A stretch of DNA of 64,000 bases from Chryseobacterium camelliae (GTDB lineage Bacteria; Bacteroidota; Bacteroidia; Flavobacteriales; Weeksellaceae). The stretch lies in the NCBI RefSeq assembly GCF_027920545.1, contig NZ_CP115859.1, forward strand, positions 1,488,001-1,552,000. Direction: 5' to 3'. Below, in pieces: positions 7,686 to 15,939 of the stretch. The position numbers were made by a program, and so were the translations under genes. The notes beneath the pieces were generated by a model, which saw only the letters and a program-made list of their open reading frames with translations, did not search any database and was not told where the DNA came from. The first letter of the stretch is position 1; each line of letters starts with the position of its first letter.

Positions 7686-9017
7686 CTAAATTTTTCTGAT
7701 TTCGAGAATTTCAGGCCTTTCAGAATCATCAGAAATTTTTCCGGTTCTGGCGAACTCAGCCCACAATGAACGAAGTTTTTTACCGTTTTCCTGAATATAT
7801 TCCCAAGGTAAATCTTTTAAGAGCTGCGAAGTTTTCCATGCCGTTTCATTTTCAAAAATCAGGGGAAGATCAATGCAATGAGAAGCTCCGATATAATTAT
7901 TTTTTAATTTGGAGTGAATCTTAAACTGGTAAATATTTCCGCCGCCTTGCGCATAGTTTCTGGCAAAAATATTCGCCGGTTTTTCATAGATGGATTCTGT
8001 GGTTTTCCGAACGATCACATCAAGGATTTTTTCGTGCAGATAAGTATACAGTCCTTCTTCAGCGGTCTTTACATAGAAAGCTGTCTCATCATTATTTAAA
8101 CCAATCAATACATCATATTTCTTTGCATTTTCTTTCCATTTTGAAAGGCTTTCTTCTTCGCTGCATAATGGAGAATAGCCATATTGTGTACAAAAAGGCA
8201 TGGATGTTTTCAAACCATATTTCATCAATGACGGTAAAAACTCAGAATACCCTTCTGTCATTTTTAAAGGATCAGCTTCATTTTTTAAGAATTCTGTTTT
8301 CTGAAAGAATTCACGAGACATTCTGCTTCTTTTATTACGAAAACCCAATGGGGCACTCTGAATAATTGCTCTTTGAAACAAGTTTTCAACTCCTTCAGAA
8401 ATCATTAAATGAGCGATTGCATCGCCTCCGGAAGACTGCCCGAAAACTGTAATATTTTCAGGATCTCCACCAAAGCTTCCCATATTATTTTTGATCCATT
8501 TTAAAGCTTCGATCATATCAAAAAGTCCCAAATTCGGAGGTCTTTTTTCATCACCTCCCAAAAATCCCAACAGTCCCAAACGATAAGATACTGCGACTAC
8601 AATAATATTCTGCTCTTTCACCCAGACCGAAGGATCTGAAGTGGGAAGGTCTCCGCATCCGACTTCATAAGAACCGCCATGAATCCAGACCACAACAGGT
8701 AACTTTTCATTTTCATTAAAAATCTCAGGACGGGTAATGGTTAAAAATTGAGGAGATTCATCGGCATAAAATTTTTCAACCTCAGTTTTTCCTATCAATC
8801 TTTCCAGCAACGGACTTATCTTCTGCGGGCAAACAGGCGTTTTCTCAGAAAAAATACTCTCTGATGATGAATATTCTACAGGAACAGGTTTTTGATATCT
8901 TTCTGATTTTGCATAACGGATGCTCTTGGCTTTAATAACTCCGTTTTCTTTTAAAGCCAGAATTTTTCCAAAAGAGGTATGAAAAGTATGGGTTCCAAAG
9001 TTTTGTTGTGATGTCAT
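7686..9017 (-). CDS. carboxylesterase family protein
   Basis: A 443-residue type-B carboxylesterase/lipase-fold enzyme. WIHGGSYEVG (111-120) is the oxyanion hole, FGQSSGGDA (192-200) the nucleophile elbow with Ser195, and GASHCIDLP toward the C-terminus carries the catalytic His. It has no signal peptide and is shorter than the roughly 500 residues usual for secreted members, so it is probably cytoplasmic. The substrate is unknown. It is convergent with the amylase and downstream of an AraC-type regulator on the same strand (73-nt gap). Confidence 0.9.
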   Translation of the reverse strand: MTSQQNFGTHTFHTSFGKILALKENGVIKAKSIRYAKSERYQKPVPVEYSSSESIFSEKTPVCPQKISPLLERLIGKTEVEKFYADESPQFLTITRPEIFNENEKLPVVVWIHGGSYEVGCGDLPTSDPSVWVKEQNIIVVAVSYRLGLLGFLGGDEKRPPNLGLFDMIEALKWIKNNMGSFGGDPENITVFGQSSGGDAIAHLMISEGVENLFQRAIIQSAPLGFRNKRSRMSREFFQKTEFLKNEADPLKMTEGYSEFLPSLMKYGLKTSMPFCTQYGYSPLCSEEESLSKWKENAKKYDVLIGLNNDETAFYVKTAEEGLYTYLHEKILDVIVRKTTESIYEKPANIFARNYAQGGGNIYQFKIHSKLKNNYIGASHCIDLPLIFENETAWKTSQLLKDLPWEYIQENGKKLRSLWAEFARTGKISDDSERPEILEIRKI

Positions 9018-9090
9018 TTGGCTTCAAACATTTAGCTTTTCAACTTCAATTTACAATTTTTTTTAAATTGATACATCAGCGAATTCACTT

Positions 9091-10002
9091 TTAGTTTAAA
9101 TTTTTAAATTCACTCGGAGACACTCCCACTTTACTTTTAAACAGTCTTGTAAAATGCTGCGGATATTTAAATCCTAAGTCATAAGAAATTTCACTGATCG
9201 ATTTTGAAGGCTGTACAATCTGTTCTTTCGCAACATCAATTAATTTGTTGTGAATATATTCCTGTGCAGAAATTCCCAGCTCTTTTTTAATCAGATCTCC
9301 AAAATAATTTGCTGAAAGATGAAGTTGTTCCGCAAAATAGTTGACCATAGGAAATCCAAGATTTTTAGGTTTATCGGATTTCAAATATTCATCCATCAGT
9401 TTTTCAAATTTTCCGATCACTCCCTGATTTACATGATCTCGTGTAATGAACTGGCGATCATAAAAACGCATGCAATAATTTAAGAACAGCTCGATATTAT
9501 TAACAATTAATGATTTGCTGTGTTTATCAATTGCCTGTCCGAGCTCATGTTTTATATTTTTAAAGCATTCCAGAATAATTTCTCTTTCTTTTTCTGAAAG
9601 ATGTAATGCTTCATGTACATCGTAAGAAAAGAAGTTATAGTCTTTGATATTTTTGCCCAAATTTGTTCCTTTCAATAAATCAGGATGGAAAATTAAAGCA
9701 AAACCTGCAGGCTGAACATATTTCCCTTTATTATAAATCCCATACGTTTGTCCGGGTGCAATAAAAACCAATGTCCCTTCCTGGTAATCGTAACTGTGTT
9801 TTCCATAGAGCATATCCCCACACATTACATCTTTTAAGAAAACAGTGTAAAACCCAAATTGTCTCATATGCTGACAAACGGGATCAGATGTTGAAAAATC
9901 AATCACACTTACCAAAGGATGCAAGGTTTCCTGATTGGTCATTTTATTGTATTCCGAAACACTGTTATAGATTTCAACCTCCTTATTTTCCATGAACTCC
10001 AT
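9091..10002 (-). CDS. AraC-family transcriptional regulator
   Basis: A 303-residue regulator: an N-terminal cupin-like sensing domain (the stretch GQTYGIYNKGKYVQPAGFAL is typical) and a C-terminal double helix-turn-helix (HLSANYFGDLIKKELG, then ISEISYDLGFKYPQHFTRLFK and VGVSPSEF). It is divergent from the alcohol dehydrogenase at 10247, which is its most likely target; this pairing is common in flavobacteria. A second Met at 9993 is an alternative start. A TAATTTTG box lies 14 nt upstream of the chosen start. The inducer is unknown. Confidence 0.92.
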   Translation of the reverse strand: MEFMENKEVEIYNSVSEYNKMTNQETLHPLVSVIDFSTSDPVCQHMRQFGFYTVFLKDVMCGDMLYGKHSYDYQEGTLVFIAPGQTYGIYNKGKYVQPAGFALIFHPDLLKGTNLGKNIKDYNFFSYDVHEALHLSEKEREIILECFKNIKHELGQAIDKHSKSLIVNNIELFLNYCMRFYDRQFITRDHVNQGVIGKFEKLMDEYLKSDKPKNLGFPMVNYFAEQLHLSANYFGDLIKKELGISAQEYIHNKLIDVAKEQIVQPSKSISEISYDLGFKYPQHFTRLFKSKVGVSPSEFKNLN

Positions 10003-10016
10003 TTTTATTACTACTT

Positions 10017-10024
10017 CAAAATTA
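10017..10024 (-). promoter_or_regulatory. -7 promoter box for AraC gene
   Basis: TAATTTTG on the minus strand (TAnnTTTG), 14 nt upstream of the start at 10002. Confidence 0.45.
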
Positions 10025-10101
10025 CCATTTTATCCATTGATATTTTACAGTGCCGGTAAAATTGGTACATCTTTCTGTAATTTATATAAGCCGACTTAGC
10101 T

Positions 10102-10119
10102 CAAAAGTTTCGACTTTTG
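10102..10119. repeat. 7-bp inverted repeat with TTCG loop in the AraC/adh divergent region
   Basis: CAAAAGT-TTCG-ACTTTTG is a perfect dyad lying centrally in the 244-nt region between the divergent AraC regulator and alcohol dehydrogenase. It could be an operator for the regulator or an RNA tetraloop hairpin in an adh leader; sequence alone does not decide. Confidence 0.45.
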
Positions 10120-10246
10120 TAATCATGATAAAAATATTTAATTCAAGAGAATACATTTTAATCGTAAATTAAAAACTCTATTTTTAAATAGCACCTTAAT
10201 ACAAATTTTAAAATCAACTTAATTAACACTTAAATTAAAAAATCAA

Positions 10247-11299
10247 ATGAACACATTCACGGTAAAAGCTTACGGAGCAGAATCCAAAACTGCAGACCTA
10301 AAGGAAATGAATATCGAAAGAAGAGATGCTACACCTAATGATGTAGAAATTGAAATTCTCTACTGCGGAGTCTGCCATTCTGATCTTCACACAGCAAGAA
10401 ATGACTGGGGCGGAACCATGTACCCTGCAGTTCCGGGACACGAAATTGTAGGAAGAATCACAAAAATCGGCAGCGAAGTTACCCAATTTAAAGTGGGTGA
10501 CTTGGCAGGTGTAGGGTGTATTGTAGATTCTTGCGGGCATTGTGAAAGCTGCCAACATGATTTGGAACAATATTGTTTAAACGGTTTCACTGGAACTTAT
10601 AATGGAAAAGATACCCATTTGGGAGGTCATACTTTTGGAGGATATTCTCAAAAAGTAGTGGTAGATGCAGATCACGTGCTAAGAATCCCTGAAAATTTAG
10701 ATTTGGCAGCAGTTGCGCCTCTTCTTTGTGCAGGAATCACAACCTGGTCTCCGCTAAGACACTGGAACGTTGGTCCGGATTCTAAGGTTGCCGTTGTAGG
10801 TTTAGGAGGATTAGGACATATGGCGATCAAATTAGCAAAAGGTTTAGGAGCTGAAGTCACCTTGTTTTCAAGAACTCCGGGAAAAACAGAAGATGCTAAA
10901 CAGTTGGGAGCCGATCATGTTATTATTTCAACGGATGAGGCTCAAATGCAGTCTGTAAAAGGAAAATTCGATGTGATTATTGACACTGTTCCTTATGTAC
11001 ACGATGTAAATCCTTATGTTACCACTTTAAATATTAACGGAACTCATGTTTTAGTCGGGTATTTAGGAGGGCTAGAACCTATCTTAAACACGGTTCCTAT
11101 GATTTTGGGAAGAAAATCCGTTGCAGGTTCCGTAATCGGAGGTATTGCCGAAACTCAGGAAATGCTGGATTTCTGTGGTGAACACAATATCGTTTCAGAA
11201 ATTGAAATGATTAAAATGCAGGATATCAACGAAGCTTATGAAAGAATGCTGAAAAGTGATGTGAGATACCGTTTCGTGATTGATATGAAATCTTTGTAA
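10247..11299 (+). CDS. zinc-dependent NAD(P) alcohol dehydrogenase
   Basis: A 350-residue medium-chain dehydrogenase of the YahK/Ahr-like cinnamyl alcohol dehydrogenase group. Catalytic zinc ligands are Cys43 in YCGVCHSDLH and the His65-Glu66 pair in PGHEIVG. The structural zinc is bound by Cys96, Cys99, Cys102 and Cys110. GLGGLGH in the Rossmann domain binds the cofactor. Such enzymes reduce aldehydes to alcohols with NADPH. The divergent AraC gene is the likely regulator. The gene ends at a long perfect hairpin shared with the convergent phosphodiesterase. Confidence 0.95.
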   Translation: MNTFTVKAYGAESKTADLKEMNIERRDATPNDVEIEILYCGVCHSDLHTARNDWGGTMYPAVPGHEIVGRITKIGSEVTQFKVGDLAGVGCIVDSCGHCESCQHDLEQYCLNGFTGTYNGKDTHLGGHTFGGYSQKVVVDADHVLRIPENLDLAAVAPLLCAGITTWSPLRHWNVGPDSKVAVVGLGGLGHMAIKLAKGLGAEVTLFSRTPGKTEDAKQLGADHVIISTDEAQMQSVKGKFDVIIDTVPYVHDVNPYVTTLNINGTHVLVGYLGGLEPILNTVPMILGRKSVAGSVIGGIAETQEMLDFCGEHNIVSEIEMIKMQDINEAYERMLKSDVRYRFVIDMKSL

Positions 11300-11304
11300 T
11301 TCTC

Positions 11305-11361
11305 TCTTTACATAAACAGTTTCGGCGAGCCAAAGGCTCGCCGAAACTGTTTATGTAAAGA
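11305..11361. terminator. 27-bp perfect hairpin between convergent genes
   Basis: A perfectly paired 27-bp stem with a 3-nt AAA loop. The inner part is GC-rich (GGCGAGCC with GGCTCGCC). It lies just after the adh stop and 17 nt from the stop of the phosphodiesterase, so it can serve as a terminator in both directions. The U-tracts are weak, so the long stem itself must do the work. Confidence 0.8.
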
Positions 11362-11378
11362 TTTTATATGTTCAATAA

Positions 11379-12662
11379 TTATTTCTTCTCCTTTACAATC
11401 CCTTTTAATACTTTTAATTTGCCATCGATAGGCTGATCAATTTTTAATCCTAAAATTTCAGCCACCAAAGGATAAACATTAATATTTGCAAACTCATCAA
11501 TCACCAGATTATTTTTAAATTCGGGACCCCACGCAAAAAATATGGCTTTCATTTCAGGAACTAGTCTAGGATTATAACCATGTTTTCCCACTGAAGTCTT
11601 CTTTCCTTTTTCCAAGAAAATCTTCGGAGCTTTTGGGATTAATAAAATCTGTCCGATTCTGTTATATCGATCATCTTTAGTTCCGAAGTGAAGATATTTA
11701 GGAAGTTTTTTATCCAGATACACTTCATAATCTTCGGTTTTATTATTTTTTAATTCTTTGTATGTTTTTTTTACCTCATTAGAATTTTTAACGTAAACTC
11801 TTAATAAAGTCTGAGAATTATAAATATCAAATCTGTTTTTATCTAAAAGCATTGCAGGTATCTCCAGAGGATTTCCTCCATCCACTTTTATCATTCCGTG
11901 GTCAGATACAAAAACGAAGTTTACATTTTTTAATCCAAGAGCATTTACTTTCTGAACCAGTTCTCCAATCGCACTATCAATCAAATGAACCGCATTTTCT
12001 GTTTCCTTTGTATCAGGTCCGAAATGATGTCCACTTCCGTCAACTTCAGGGAAATACAATGAAATAAAGTGAGGTCTTTTATCCATAGGCAGCTTCAGCC
12101 AATTGATCACTTTATCCACCTTTTCTGAAGGGGTAAATTTTTCGTGATAAGGATAATAATAGGTGGGTCTTTTTCCTCCTGCATCACTCGCAGAACCTAC
12201 CCATTGCAGAGAAGCGGAAATCATCCCCTGTTTTTCGGCCAGACTCCAAAGTGGTGTTCCGCCGTACCAGCTTCCATCTTCTGCATTTTTTTTATTGCTC
12301 ATTGCATACGGCTCTTTTCTTTTATAATCGTAGAAATAATTATCAATCAACCCGTGATGAGAAGGGTAAAGGCCGGTAATTAAAGTCCAATGATTCGGAA
12401 ATGTAATGCTCGGATAGCTTGGAATCATTGCTTTTGCCTGAACTCCTTCATTTGAAAACTTCAGAAGATGTTCTGCATTATATTTTTTGGCATAGTCGTA
12501 ACGAAAACCGTCTGTTGAAATCATGATCACATAAGGTTTGGTCTGAGCTTCAACACTATTATATCTGTTGGAAATAATAACTTGTGCCGTATCAACCGTT
12601 TCCTTTTGTGCAAAAACTGTCAATGAGAAAATCAACAGTAAAAATTGTAATCCTCGCTTCAT
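11379..12662 (-). CDS. exported NPP-type alkaline phosphatase-fold phosphodiesterase
   Basis: A 427-residue protein with a signal peptide (RGLQFLLLIFSLTVFA then QK). It has the nucleotide pyrophosphatase/phosphodiesterase fold: STDGFRYDY with metal ligand Asp51, PSYPSITFPNH with the nucleophile Thr88, VSDHGM for two metal ligands, and GKHGYNP carrying a metal-binding His. Such enzymes hydrolyse phosphodiester or pyrophosphate bonds of nucleotides or lipids in the periplasm. A TAACTTTG box lies 13 nt upstream. The natural substrate is not predictable. Confidence 0.93.
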   Translation of the reverse strand: MKRGLQFLLLIFSLTVFAQKETVDTAQVIISNRYNSVEAQTKPYVIMISTDGFRYDYAKKYNAEHLLKFSNEGVQAKAMIPSYPSITFPNHWTLITGLYPSHHGLIDNYFYDYKRKEPYAMSNKKNAEDGSWYGGTPLWSLAEKQGMISASLQWVGSASDAGGKRPTYYYPYHEKFTPSEKVDKVINWLKLPMDKRPHFISLYFPEVDGSGHHFGPDTKETENAVHLIDSAIGELVQKVNALGLKNVNFVFVSDHGMIKVDGGNPLEIPAMLLDKNRFDIYNSQTLLRVYVKNSNEVKKTYKELKNNKTEDYEVYLDKKLPKYLHFGTKDDRYNRIGQILLIPKAPKIFLEKGKKTSVGKHGYNPRLVPEMKAIFFAWGPEFKNNLVIDEFANINVYPLVAEILGLKIDQPIDGKLKVLKGIVKEKK

Positions 12663-12675
12663 TCTAAATTTTTCA

Positions 12676-12683
12676 CAAAGTTA
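12676..12683 (-). promoter_or_regulatory. -7 promoter box for phosphodiesterase gene
   Basis: TAACTTTG on the minus strand (TAnnTTTG), 13 nt upstream of the ATG at 12662. Confidence 0.45.
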
Positions 12684-12761
12684 CTTCCGGAAAATCTGAC
12701 ATAAAAGTTTCCCTGGTTAAAAAAACATTAAAAGTATTTTTTTTAGAATCAATGTAAACAA

Positions 12762-12785
12762 AAAAGCCACTTTTCAGTGGCTTTT
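12762..12785 (-). terminator. terminator of the redox operon
   Basis: Stem GCCACT (12766-12771) with AGTGGC (12776-12781), loop TTTC, flanked by A-run and T-run so that it can act in both directions. It lies 2 nt after the stop of the DOMON-T9SS gene, the last gene of the operon. Confidence 0.8.
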
Positions 12786-12787
12786 AT

Positions 12788-13534
12788 TTATTCTTTAATG
12801 AGTTTTTCATAGGATAATGTTCCGTCCTTATGGGTAATTTCAAAATAATAACTTCCGGCTCTTAAATCAGAAACACTGATGTTTTCGCCTTCAAGTTTTA
12901 CAGATTTTACTTTTCGCCCTGTTGTTTCGTAAATATCTACAGACTTAATATTATCAGCATTTTTGAAGTTTACTGTTTCTTTCGCAGGGTTTGGATAAAT
13001 ATTTATTTGTTTGTTTTCAAGCTCGAAGTCACTCGTTGCAAGCGATCCTGATCTTGTCAGCGTAGCGTAATCTCTGTTGCTGCCATGATATCCTAAAGCT
13101 GTAGTTCCGTCTCTTCTTGCATAAAAAATATTGATATTGGTATTGGCATTGGAAATGGCAAAATCACCTGTTCCGCCAGCTAAAGTTCTTGTAGCAACGA
13201 TAGTTCTTGTACTTCCCGATACAGTATTGCTACTCACTGTCCAGTCTTGTGATGCATCTGCAGTAGGAGTTATTCCTATTCCTCCAAAAGTATAATCGGT
13301 ATTTGCCGAAGAGTTATAAATAAATCCGTCCGCCCCGCTAGCCATTCCGCTAGAACCAAAGCCAATTCCAAGCATTGAATTACTGTCTCCCGTTACTGTT
13401 AAAGTTACCGTAGTAGGTGTCGTATCTATTTTTGCAGTCATCCCAGCAGTGGGTAATGAGACTGTTCCTGTCGTAAACTGAGCCCAGGCAAAATTTGCCA
13501 GAAGCATTCCTAATATTAGTAAAGTTTTTTTCAT
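12788..13534 (-). CDS. DOMON-like protein with T9SS type A sorting domain
   Basis: A 248-residue secreted protein: signal peptide (residues 1-18, ending FAWA), a DOMON-like beta domain (about 20-160), and a C-terminal T9SS type A sorting domain (INIYPNPAKETVNF to the KLIKE end). DOMON heme-binding candidates are Met64 in FGSSGMASGAD and His150 in LGYHGSNRD, matching the Met/His axial pair of cytochrome DOMON domains. It should be displayed on or released from the cell surface. It is the last gene of a five-gene operon with a cytochrome c lipoprotein and YceI, supporting a redox role. Heme binding is inference. Confidence 0.82.
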   Translation of the reverse strand: MKKTLLILGMLLANFAWAQFTTGTVSLPTAGMTAKIDTTPTTVTLTVTGDSNSMLGIGFGSSGMASGADGFIYNSSANTDYTFGGIGITPTADASQDWTVSSNTVSGSTRTIVATRTLAGGTGDFAISNANTNINIFYARRDGTTALGYHGSNRDYATLTRSGSLATSDFELENKQINIYPNPAKETVNFKNADNIKSVDIYETTGRKVKSVKLEGENISVSDLRAGSYYFEITHKDGTLSYEKLIKE

Positions 13535-13537
13535 TTT

Positions 13538-14065
13538 TTAATTTTTTAAGAGGTTGATGATGTCTTTATTGTTGGTTTGAAGGGCGTATTCAAATGGAGT
13601 CATTCCCTGAGAATCTTTAATAGATTTGTCTGCTTTGTGTTGTAATAACAATTCTATGAGTTCTTTATTACCGAATTTCACAGCCCAGAATAAAGGAGTA
13701 GCTCCTGTGGCATCCGCGATATTTGGATCGGCGTTTTTATGTAATAAACGCTCTACCAAATCTTTATTATATTTCACAGAAAGTCCGGCTAAAGCTGTTC
13801 CTTCCTGGCTTTTATAATTAACATTCTTTACATTATCTATCAAAAACTTAGCCACTTCGTTGTTTCCTCTATAGCATGCTAAAATAAGAGGGGAAAAGCC
13901 ATGGTCGTTGGTTTGATTAATAACATCCGGATTCTGCTTCATCAGTTCCTGTACTTCTGCAACCGTTCCGCTTCTGGCAATATCAAAAATTGATTTTGTC
14001 TTCTCCTGAGCAGATACAAACGTAAAACTCAGAAAAACACCTACTATGATCATTAAATTTTTCAT
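13538..14065 (-). CDS. exported ankyrin-repeat protein
   Basis: A 175-residue protein with a signal peptide (KNLMIIVGVFLSFTFVSA then QEK) and about four ankyrin repeats (HGFSPLILACYRGN, EGTALAGLSVKYN, TGATPLFWAVKFGN, QGMTPFEYALQTNN). A periplasmic scaffold for protein-protein contact is likely. In other bacteria exported ankyrin proteins accompany heme enzymes such as catalase. The start overlaps the YceI stop by 4 nt (ATGA), so the two are coupled. The DOMON-T9SS gene follows after 3 nt. Confidence 0.9.
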   Translation of the reverse strand: MKNLMIIVGVFLSFTFVSAQEKTKSIFDIARSGTVAEVQELMKQNPDVINQTNDHGFSPLILACYRGNNEVAKFLIDNVKNVNYKSQEGTALAGLSVKYNKDLVERLLHKNADPNIADATGATPLFWAVKFGNKELIELLLQHKADKSIKDSQGMTPFEYALQTNNKDIINLLKN

Positions 14066-14607
14066 TGTTTAGATAAGGTATAATCGTATTGGACATTTAC
14101 ATTTTCAGCCACTTTTTTAGTGACCATTTTAGGAATCGTTACTTTATGATCTGCTGATTTCGCTATGAAACCTCCTGCTATGTAAATTTTACCATCTTTA
14201 GTAGAAATGGTTGCATTAGAGGTATACGCTTTATCTACTCCATGAAAGTTCAAATTTCCTTGTATGGTATATTTTTGTGGAGTTGCAGAAAGCTTTGCTT
14301 TATCAAAATTTAAAATCTTTCCTGTGAAGGTTGCTTTCGGATACTTTGCCGTTTCAGCATAACTTTCGTTAAAATGTTCCTCCATAAGTTTCACTTTAAA
14401 ATGGAAGTTTTTAACCGCAGAAACAGAAGCTATATCTCCAGTATCAGCATTCAAAACAACAATATTATTATCATCTTTAGCAAAAACATCCTCAAATAAA
14501 GGTACTGAAGCTTCAAACGTTACTTTCCCTGTCTTTGAGCTGTATTTCTGAGCCAGAACAAGGTTTGTAAAAAGTAACGAAACGGTAAGTATTATTAACT
14601 TTTTCAT
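14062..14607 (-). CDS. YceI-family periplasmic lipid-binding protein
   Basis: A 181-residue protein with a signal peptide (KKLIILTVSLLFTNLVLA then QK). The family is a lipocalin-like beta barrel that binds polyisoprenoids such as quinones. Typical features are the FHFKVKLMEEHFNESYAE segment, the YPKATFTGKI strand, GNLNFHGVDK, and a C-terminal VNVQYDYTL strand. In E. coli YceI is linked to cytochrome b561, so a place beside a cytochrome c and a DOMON protein fits an electron-transfer role. The stop overlaps the ankyrin gene by 4 nt. Confidence 0.92.
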   Translation of the reverse strand: MKKLIILTVSLLFTNLVLAQKYSSKTGKVTFEASVPLFEDVFAKDDNNIVVLNADTGDIASVSAVKNFHFKVKLMEEHFNESYAETAKYPKATFTGKILNFDKAKLSATPQKYTIQGNLNFHGVDKAYTSNATISTKDGKIYIAGGFIAKSADHKVTIPKMVTKKVAENVNVQYDYTLSKQ

Positions 14608-14618
14608 ATGAATTCATT

Positions 14619-14969
14619 TTAATTTTCAACAAGCCCGTCAGCTTTCCATTTAATAAAAATATTGATCTGTGATGATGATAAAGCTCCACCTTGGGGCATT
14701 TTCTGAGGATCTCCTACGGGTCGCTGTATTCTGTCTAAAATATTATCAATATGGGTTTTTACCTGCGTATAGCTCGTCCATGGTTGAAACGAAGCTGCAC
14801 CGCCTGGAGAATGGCAAACAATACAATTAGCATCTACAAGAGGTTTTACATCTTTAGCATACGTCACTTTTTCTGGAATCGGAGCCGGTGCTGAAATTTC
14901 TTCATAGGTTCTGCTTTCACAAGCAACCAGAGCAACTGCCGATGAAAATAGGTATATTATTTTTTTCAT
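14619..14969 (-). CDS. cytochrome c-type lipoprotein
   Basis: A 116-residue protein. The start at 14969 is chosen because MKKIIYLFSSAVALVAC is a lipoprotein signal (lipobox ALVAC, Cys17); longer upstream readings add an implausible leader that overlaps the previous gene. A single heme c attachment site CIVCH is at residues 49-53, and KMPQGG near residue 92 supplies a likely Met axial ligand. The pattern YAKDVKPLVDANCIVCH is common in mono-heme domains of planctomycete and Bacteroidota proteins. It would be anchored to a membrane facing the periplasm. It sits between the DUF5777 and YceI genes. Confidence 0.88.
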   Translation of the reverse strand: MKKIIYLFSSAVALVACESRTYEEISAPAPIPEKVTYAKDVKPLVDANCIVCHSPGGAASFQPWTSYTQVKTHIDNILDRIQRPVGDPQKMPQGGALSSSQINIFIKWKADGLVEN

Positions 14970-14970
14970 A

Positions 14971-15813
14971 TTAAAAAACTCTATAAAGATTAAACCCAAA
15001 GAAAATATGCCCTTTTCCCCAATCTCCGGTTGCATTGGTAAGATAACCGATATCTGAATTGAGTTGAGAGTTTGTAAATAACAGCTGGAAAACATGTCCC
15101 CCGGTTTCTATATCCATCCCTAAAGACAAAGGATTTTTATAAAAACTGTGATGATCAAAATTCACAAAGTATTCTGCATTAATAGAGATTCTTTTTGAAA
15201 TTTTATAACGACCTCCCAATCCTGCAAGAAACTGGTCTTTGTCTTCAATGTTTGGCTCGTAAAGATTTTTATGAACATAGGAAGGTGTGAATTGTAATGA
15301 AAATTTATCGTTAAACCTTCTTGAAATAAGCGCCTGGGTAAGATAAGACAGTCTGTCTCCAAACTGAAGACCCGGATAATTATCTTTGCTGAGGTCTGTG
15401 TTTACTGCTAACACATTATAGCCTACAATATCCAGCGGAAAGTTTTCGTTCTGCTTTACCAGCTTGTATTTTGCTCCACCTTCAAAAGTTTTCATATTGG
15501 TTTCCCTGGAAAGACTTAATGAAAGTCCGTCAGTAACGCCATAGATTACCCCCAACTTGGTAGAAGCATCATCCAATCCAAAAAAATCTTTGAATCCTTT
15601 GCTTACGTCTCCGAAACGGTGTGCTACAACGATATACCATTCGTTTTTCGCAGTGAGCTTTGTAGATTGTCCTGTGACGACTTGTAATGCCTTAAATGCG
15701 GGCTGTGAAATTTCGGTATTTGTTTTAATGGTATCAATATCCTTCAACAAGTCTTCCTGTGCAAAAGCAAGACTTGAAGCCAACATTGACAAAAAGAAGA
15801 AAGTTTTTGTCAT
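14971..15813 (-). CDS. DUF5777-family outer-membrane beta-barrel protein
   Basis: A 280-residue protein with a signal peptide (KTFFFLSMLASSLAFA then QED) and alternating strands ending in an aromatic C-terminus (GFNLYRVF), typical of an outer-membrane barrel. The motif WYIVVAHRFGDVSKGFKDFFGLDDAST is the hallmark of DUF5777. Function is not established for the family. It is the first gene of the five-gene operon, 1 nt before the cytochrome gene, and lies downstream of a Crp-type regulator. A TAAGTTTG box and a GGTGA-N6-TCACC palindrome lie upstream. Confidence 0.88.
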   Translation of the reverse strand: MTKTFFFLSMLASSLAFAQEDLLKDIDTIKTNTEISQPAFKALQVVTGQSTKLTAKNEWYIVVAHRFGDVSKGFKDFFGLDDASTKLGVIYGVTDGLSLSLSRETNMKTFEGGAKYKLVKQNENFPLDIVGYNVLAVNTDLSKDNYPGLQFGDRLSYLTQALISRRFNDKFSLQFTPSYVHKNLYEPNIEDKDQFLAGLGGRYKISKRISINAEYFVNFDHHSFYKNPLSLGMDIETGGHVFQLLFTNSQLNSDIGYLTNATGDWGKGHIFFGFNLYRVF

Positions 15814-15842
15814 ACAGTTATCGTGTTAAAATATTAGTATAA

Positions 15843-15850
15843 CAAACTTA
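15843..15850 (-). promoter_or_regulatory. -7 promoter box of the redox operon
   Basis: TAAGTTTG on the minus strand (TAnnTTTG), 29 nt upstream of the DUF5777 start. No -33 TTG is present 19-21 nt further up; instead a Crp-type palindrome occupies that area, which suggests an activator-dependent promoter. Confidence 0.55.
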
Positions 15851-15872
15851 TAGACTTATGCTTTCAAAAGCA

Positions 15873-15888
15873 GGTGATAAAAGTCACC
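15873..15888. promoter_or_regulatory. candidate Crp-type operator
   Basis: GGTGA-TAAAAG-TCACC: perfect 5-bp arms with a 6-nt spacer, the geometry of CRP/FNR sites (TGTGA-N6-TCACA). Its centre is about 43 nt upstream of the predicted transcription start of the DUF5777 operon, the class II activator position. The adjacent regulator at 15940 carries a CRP-like recognition helix. Confidence 0.6.
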
Positions 15889-15939
15889 GACAAAATTGTT
15901 TTTATCAATCAAATTGTTTAAATAATTAAATAATATTTA

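Noticed and set aside
14619..15095. Longer 158-residue version of the cytochrome c lipoprotein
   Set aside because: The extra N-terminal part overlaps the DUF5777 coding end, while the lipoprotein signal starts at 14969.
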